64,000 nt of DNA from JAJDFU01 sp964641965 (GTDB lineage Bacteria > Bacteroidota > Bacteroidia > Chitinophagales > Saprospiraceae). The notes under the pieces are model-generated. The model was not told where the DNA came from and searched no databases. It worked only from the letters and a program-made list of their open reading frames with translations. Position numbers and translations under genes: made by a program. The stretch's first letter is position 1; each line of letters opens with the position of its first letter. Below, in pieces: positions 61,267 to 64,000 of the stretch. The stretch is from positions 16,206 through 80,205 of the forward strand of contig CAZXLD010000019.1 of NCBI GenBank assembly GCA_964641965.1, written 5' to 3'.

Positions 61267-63066
61267 TTACAAACTGTATGCATTGGAGGCGATCAAACTG
61301 GAGGCGATCAATCTACGATCTGCCGTCACGTTAGCTGCTGGATATTGAGTAAATCGCTTGAGGCCCATTTGAAGCGTACGCAATAGATCTCCTTCAGCAA
61401 AAGAAACAAGTGCTTGCGTACCATTTTTCAGCATGTTGAAGTTTATATCCGTCAAATACACCCTTAAAATAGCTCGGTATACTTCCTTATCTACCCGGGT
61501 GTCCAGATCTTCCAGTTTCTGAACACGAAGCAGCAGAGACTCGGCTTTCAAAAGATCATTAAGCATATCCGAAAGACACATCACTATTTCTTGTTCCACT
61601 TTAAGGTTCAACTTTCCATCCATTTGCATCTTGGCGGCGGCTCCGGCCACCATAAGCACCACTTTTTTGAAATTGGCAATTGCCTTTTCTTCTTCACCAA
61701 ACAATCCCTCCGGCTTAGTCAGGGAAGGCATAGAGGCCAATTCTTTTTGTACATCCCAGGCTGGTCCCACCAGATCAATCGCTCCCTTCATCGCTCGACG
61801 CAATAGCATATCGATGCTTAATAAGCGGTTGATTTCGTTGGTGCCCTCATAGATCCGATTGATTCGGGAGTCCCGGTAAGCCCTTGCGGCGGTTCCCTCT
61901 TCACTGAATCCCATTCCACCGTGAATTTGAACGGTTTCATCAACTACATAATCGAGCGCCTCGGACCCGGCTACCTTGAGCAAAGCACATTCCACCGCAT
62001 ATTCCTCTGCGGAAATCCGCTTGGCCTCAGCATAGGAAACACCGTCCTCTTGCAGGCTCTTATTCATATCCTGGATCATACTCGATACCCGATACATAGC
62101 ACTTTCGGCAGCAAAGATTTGGATGACTTGCTCTGCCAGCTTATGCTGAATGGCCCCAAAAGCGGAGATCGGTTGTTTGAATTGGACCCGCTCATTCGCA
62201 TAGCGTATGGCTGTGGTTACACTCATTTTGGCTCCTCCTAAACAAAGGGCACAAAGCTTGAAGCGCCCCACATTCAGAACATTAAAGGCAATGAGGTGTC
62301 CTTTCCCAATCTCGCCCAAGACGTTTTCTGTAGGCACTTGTACATTTTCAAAAAATACCTGTCGAGTAGACGACCCCTTGATCCCCATCTTATCCTCTTC
62401 AGCTCCCAAAGTCACTCCTTCCGAATCCCGCTCCACGATAAAACCGGTAAACTTATCGCCGTCCACTTGAGCAAATACGATGAAGATATTGGCAAACCCT
62501 GCGTTGGAGATCCACATCTTTTGCCCATTCAGCAAATAATGACTCCCATCGGCAGACAAAACGGCATGGCTCTTAGCCGCCAGTGCATCCGATCCCGAGC
62601 TGGGTTCCGTCAAGCAGTAAGCAGCCTTGAGCTCTCCCGAAATCAGACGGGGTAGGTACTTTTCCTTTTGTTGATCATTGCCGAAATATAAGATTGGAAG
62701 CATCCCAATGCCCGTGTGCGCAGCATAGGAAACGGTAAATGCACCCGCAGGTCCTAAAATATCGCAAATAAGCGTATTGGTATTGGTATCGAGCTGCATA
62801 CCGCCATAAACTTCCGGCATGTGAGAACCCAAAAGCCCTAATGCTCCCATTTTCTCTAATAAAGAGGTAGCCAAACCAGGCTCTTGCTTTTCAAGGCGCT
62901 GGGCTACAGGTAAAATTTCATGGTGGACAAAATCAGATACCATGTCCCGAATCATGAGTTGCTCTTCTGTAAATTCTTCGGGAATAAAAATGTCTTCAGG
63001 TTGGGAGGCTTTAATTAGGAATTCTCCTCCTTTAAGGACAGCTTTCTGGACAATCGTTTCAGGCAT
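61267..63066 (-). CDS. acyl-CoA dehydrogenase (long VLCAD/ACAD9-like form)
   Basis: FAD-dependent first step of fatty acid beta-oxidation. The 599 residues hold the N-terminal alpha domain, the FAD/substrate region (AYCLTEPSSGSDA, MWISNAGFANIF, MGIKGSSTRQVFFENVQVP), and the C-terminal domain with IHGGMGFSEEGTAARAYRD and IYEGTNEINRLL, where the Glu of YEGTNE is the catalytic base. A 150-residue C-terminal extension beyond the basic fold matches the longer, membrane-associated type. Two copies of the GCGAA-N2-TTCGC palindrome lie upstream, and a clear terminator follows. Chain-length preference is unknown. Confidence 0.93.
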   Translation of the reverse strand: MPETIVQKAVLKGGEFLIKASQPEDIFIPEEFTEEQLMIRDMVSDFVHHEILPVAQRLEKQEPGLATSLLEKMGALGLLGSHMPEVYGGMQLDTNTNTLICDILGPAGAFTVSYAAHTGIGMLPILYFGNDQQKEKYLPRLISGELKAAYCLTEPSSGSDALAAKSHAVLSADGSHYLLNGQKMWISNAGFANIFIVFAQVDGDKFTGFIVERDSEGVTLGAEEDKMGIKGSSTRQVFFENVQVPTENVLGEIGKGHLIAFNVLNVGRFKLCALCLGGAKMSVTTAIRYANERVQFKQPISAFGAIQHKLAEQVIQIFAAESAMYRVSSMIQDMNKSLQEDGVSYAEAKRISAEEYAVECALLKVAGSEALDYVVDETVQIHGGMGFSEEGTAARAYRDSRINRIYEGTNEINRLLSIDMLLRRAMKGAIDLVGPAWDVQKELASMPSLTKPEGLFGEEEKAIANFKKVVLMVAGAAAKMQMDGKLNLKVEQEIVMCLSDMLNDLLKAESLLLRVQKLEDLDTRVDKEVYRAILRVYLTDINFNMLKNGTQALVSFAEGDLLRTLQMGLKRFTQYPAANVTADRRLIASSLIASNAYSL

Positions 63067-63100
63067 AAGGCTTGAAATTTTATCGTTCTATGTTTGTTTT

Positions 63101-63114
63101 AGCGAATTTTCGCT
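63101..63114. promoter_or_regulatory. PrpR-like operator, proximal site
   Basis: AGCGAATTTTCGCT is a near-perfect palindrome (6-bp arms AGCGAA/TTCGCT around TT), 35 bp upstream of the acyl-CoA dehydrogenase ATG. The core equals the dyad at 8470-8481. Confidence 0.65.
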
Positions 63115-63164
63115 TTAAAATACGAAAAAACAAAGCGCCTCGAAAGGGGAGTCCTGATTTTCTT

Positions 63165-63176
63165 GCGAAAATTCGC
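63165..63176. promoter_or_regulatory. PrpR-like operator, distal site
   Basis: GCGAAAATTCGC is the same 12-bp dyad in opposite reading, centred 63 bp further from the gene than the proximal one, about six helix turns. Paired sites on the same DNA face fit cooperative binding or looping. Confidence 0.6.
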
Positions 63177-63298
63177 TAGAAATATTCTCCAATGCAGGGT
63201 TCATATCCATTCCCTGTAGCTGCAGGGGCTTAATCCTTCTTTTTTTCAGCTATTCTCGGTTTGTAAAAACGAATATGTGAAAAAGGGAAATAGTTACC

Positions 63299-63322
63299 TA
63301 TCATTCAAAAAGTTGAATGATA
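63299..63322. promoter_or_regulatory. hairpin over the transposase start codon
   Basis: TATCATTCAA (63299-63308) and TTGAATGATA (63313-63322) are perfect 10-bp arms around AAAG. The ATG (63317-63319) lies inside the right arm, so a message started upstream would hide it in a stem, as in several insertion sequences. Confidence 0.6.
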
Positions 63323-64000
63323 GATGGACTGATCAAATGGATCGGAGAGGGTTTTAGCCAAATCCGGGATCATAGGGCACCCAACAGTACCTATTATCTC
63401 AGTGATAGCCTGAAAGCTGCCTTTGCCATGTTTAGCCTCAAGGACCCATCCCTGCTGGCTTATCGGGAGAACTTCCAGGTCCGCGCTGAAAATCTGCAGC
63501 GCGTGTATGATGTGGAGGTTGTTCCAGGCGACACGGCCATGCGCGAGAGTCTGGATGGTGTTGATCCGATGGAGTTCCACCCTTTGTTTGAGCTCCCCTG
63601 GCAAGAGATCAGGCGGCATAAACTGTTGGAGGACCGCCGAGTGCTGGATGGCAGGCTGGCTATCAGTATCGATGCCACCGGGCATTATTGCTCGGGTAAG
63701 GTATCCTGTCCGCATTGTCTGGTAAAAACCAAGCGGAACGGGGAGGAACAGTATTATCACCAGTTACTGGCCGCTGTACAGGTTCACCCGCAGTGGTCGG
63801 AAGTGTTTGCAGTGGGTGGAGAAGCGATCCTGCGCCAGGATGGCTCTGAGAAGAACGACTGTGAGCAGAATGCAGCTAAGCGGTTGGTACCTCGTATTTC
63901 GCAGGCATTGCCCGATGAGCGATTGCTATACCTGGCCGATGGGCTCTACGCCACCGGGCCGTTCATTCATCTGCTCTCAGCCTACCAGGCCAGTTACCTG
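63317..64000 (+). CDS. transposase, 3' end outside the window
   Basis: The frame starts with ATG at 63317 right after an in-frame TGA (63314-63316) and runs to the last base without a stop; 228 residues are visible. AISIDATGHYC and LLYLADGLYA supply two acidic residues of a DDE-type catalytic core; CPHC and KNDCEQNAAKRL and YYHQLLAAVQVHP match a group of IS transposases that I associate with ISNCY-like elements, but the family name is tentative. The codon use is GC-richer (many CTG, GTG, GCC) than that of the neighbours, a sign of recent transfer. The right end of the element is not visible. Confidence 0.75.
   Translation, partial: MIDGLIKWIGEGFSQIRDHRAPNSTYYLSDSLKAAFAMFSLKDPSLLAYRENFQVRAENLQRVYDVEVVPGDTAMRESLDGVDPMEFHPLFELPWQEIRRHKLLEDRRVLDGRLAISIDATGHYCSGKVSCPHCLVKTKRNGEEQYYHQLLAAVQVHPQWSEVFAVGGEAILRQDGSEKNDCEQNAAKRLVPRISQALPDERLLYLADGLYATGPFIHLLSAYQASYL

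Noticed and set aside
63305..63760. 151-codon minus-strand frame at the right end
   Set aside because: It is the antisense shadow of the transposase, whose plus-strand frame is open to the window edge and carries family motifs.
1..64000. rRNA, tRNA, tmRNA, CRISPR array, integrated phage or origin of replication
   Set aside because: Read for these on both strands and found none; the gaps contain no tRNA-like T-loop or repeat-spacer pattern. gyrB alone does not indicate an origin here, since dnaA and DnaA boxes are absent.

Overview
The window looks like the chromosome of a free-living member of the phylum Bacteroidota, most likely from the Saprospiria (Lewinella / Haliscomenobacter side); the class is an inference from gene content, not a proof. 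Supporting signs are several promoters of the Bacteroidota type (TAnnTTTG -7 boxes, some with a TTG about 17-20 bp upstream), two DUF547 proteins, a DPP IV-type S9 peptidase, a membrane-anchored MutS homologue, an M56/BlaI pair, many outer-membrane barrels, and mid-range GC. No rRNA, tRNA, CRISPR array or prophage is visible. Gene density is high and the genes are mostly housekeeping or metabolic.

Layout. 1-12 kb: a truncated barrel protein, an alpha/beta hydrolase, DUF547 proteins (one lipoprotein, one fused to a barrel), smpB, a YbjQ-type protein, DPP IV, a PrpR/RamB-like regulator and an Omp85-like barrel. 12-18 kb: MutS-like ATPase, gyrB, tsaE-ald. 18-23 kb: envelope polysaccharide genes (O-antigen ligase-like, cysQ, galE, two family 2 glycosyltransferases). 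23-29 kb: an orphan phage-type antirepressor, methylmalonyl-CoA mutase, an M16 peptidase and marC. 28.8-40.1 kb: a compact run of eight minus-strand genes (GMC oxidoreductase, secreted VOC protein, secreted YHS protein, glucose 1-dehydrogenase-like SDR, GH63, GH133, MFS, SDR) headed by a CRP-type palindrome and preceded by a crp/fnr-family gene. 40-46 kb: TauE/SafE, methylmalonyl-CoA epimerase, an SDR lacking the usual active site, lpxH, and an OmpA-like plus coiled-coil/HhH pair. 46-54 kb: a TolC-HlyD-ABC export operon whose ABC ATPase is degenerate, an ECF-type sigma factor, xerD and an alpha/beta hydrolase-OsmC fusion. 54-63 kb: DUF2141 proteins, a phosphatase, a BlaR1-like M56 peptidase with its BlaI repressor and three operator dyads, and an acyl-CoA dehydrogenase. 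From 63.3 kb a transposase runs off the right edge.

Links across the window. The PrpR/RamB-like regulator at 7-8.4 kb and the acyl-CoA dehydrogenase at 61-63 kb carry the same rare palindrome (GCGAA-N2-TTCGC) in their promoters, so a short-chain acyl-CoA regulon is likely. Methylmalonyl-CoA mutase and epimerase, 15 kb apart, would feed propionyl-CoA into the TCA cycle. The crp gene, the TGTTA-N6-TAACA site beside it and the eight-gene cluster look like one regulated unit for taking up, cleaving and oxidising an oligosaccharide or sugar-glycoside. Two identical 162-bp near-palindromic elements, 34 kb apart, are the clearest non-coding novelty.
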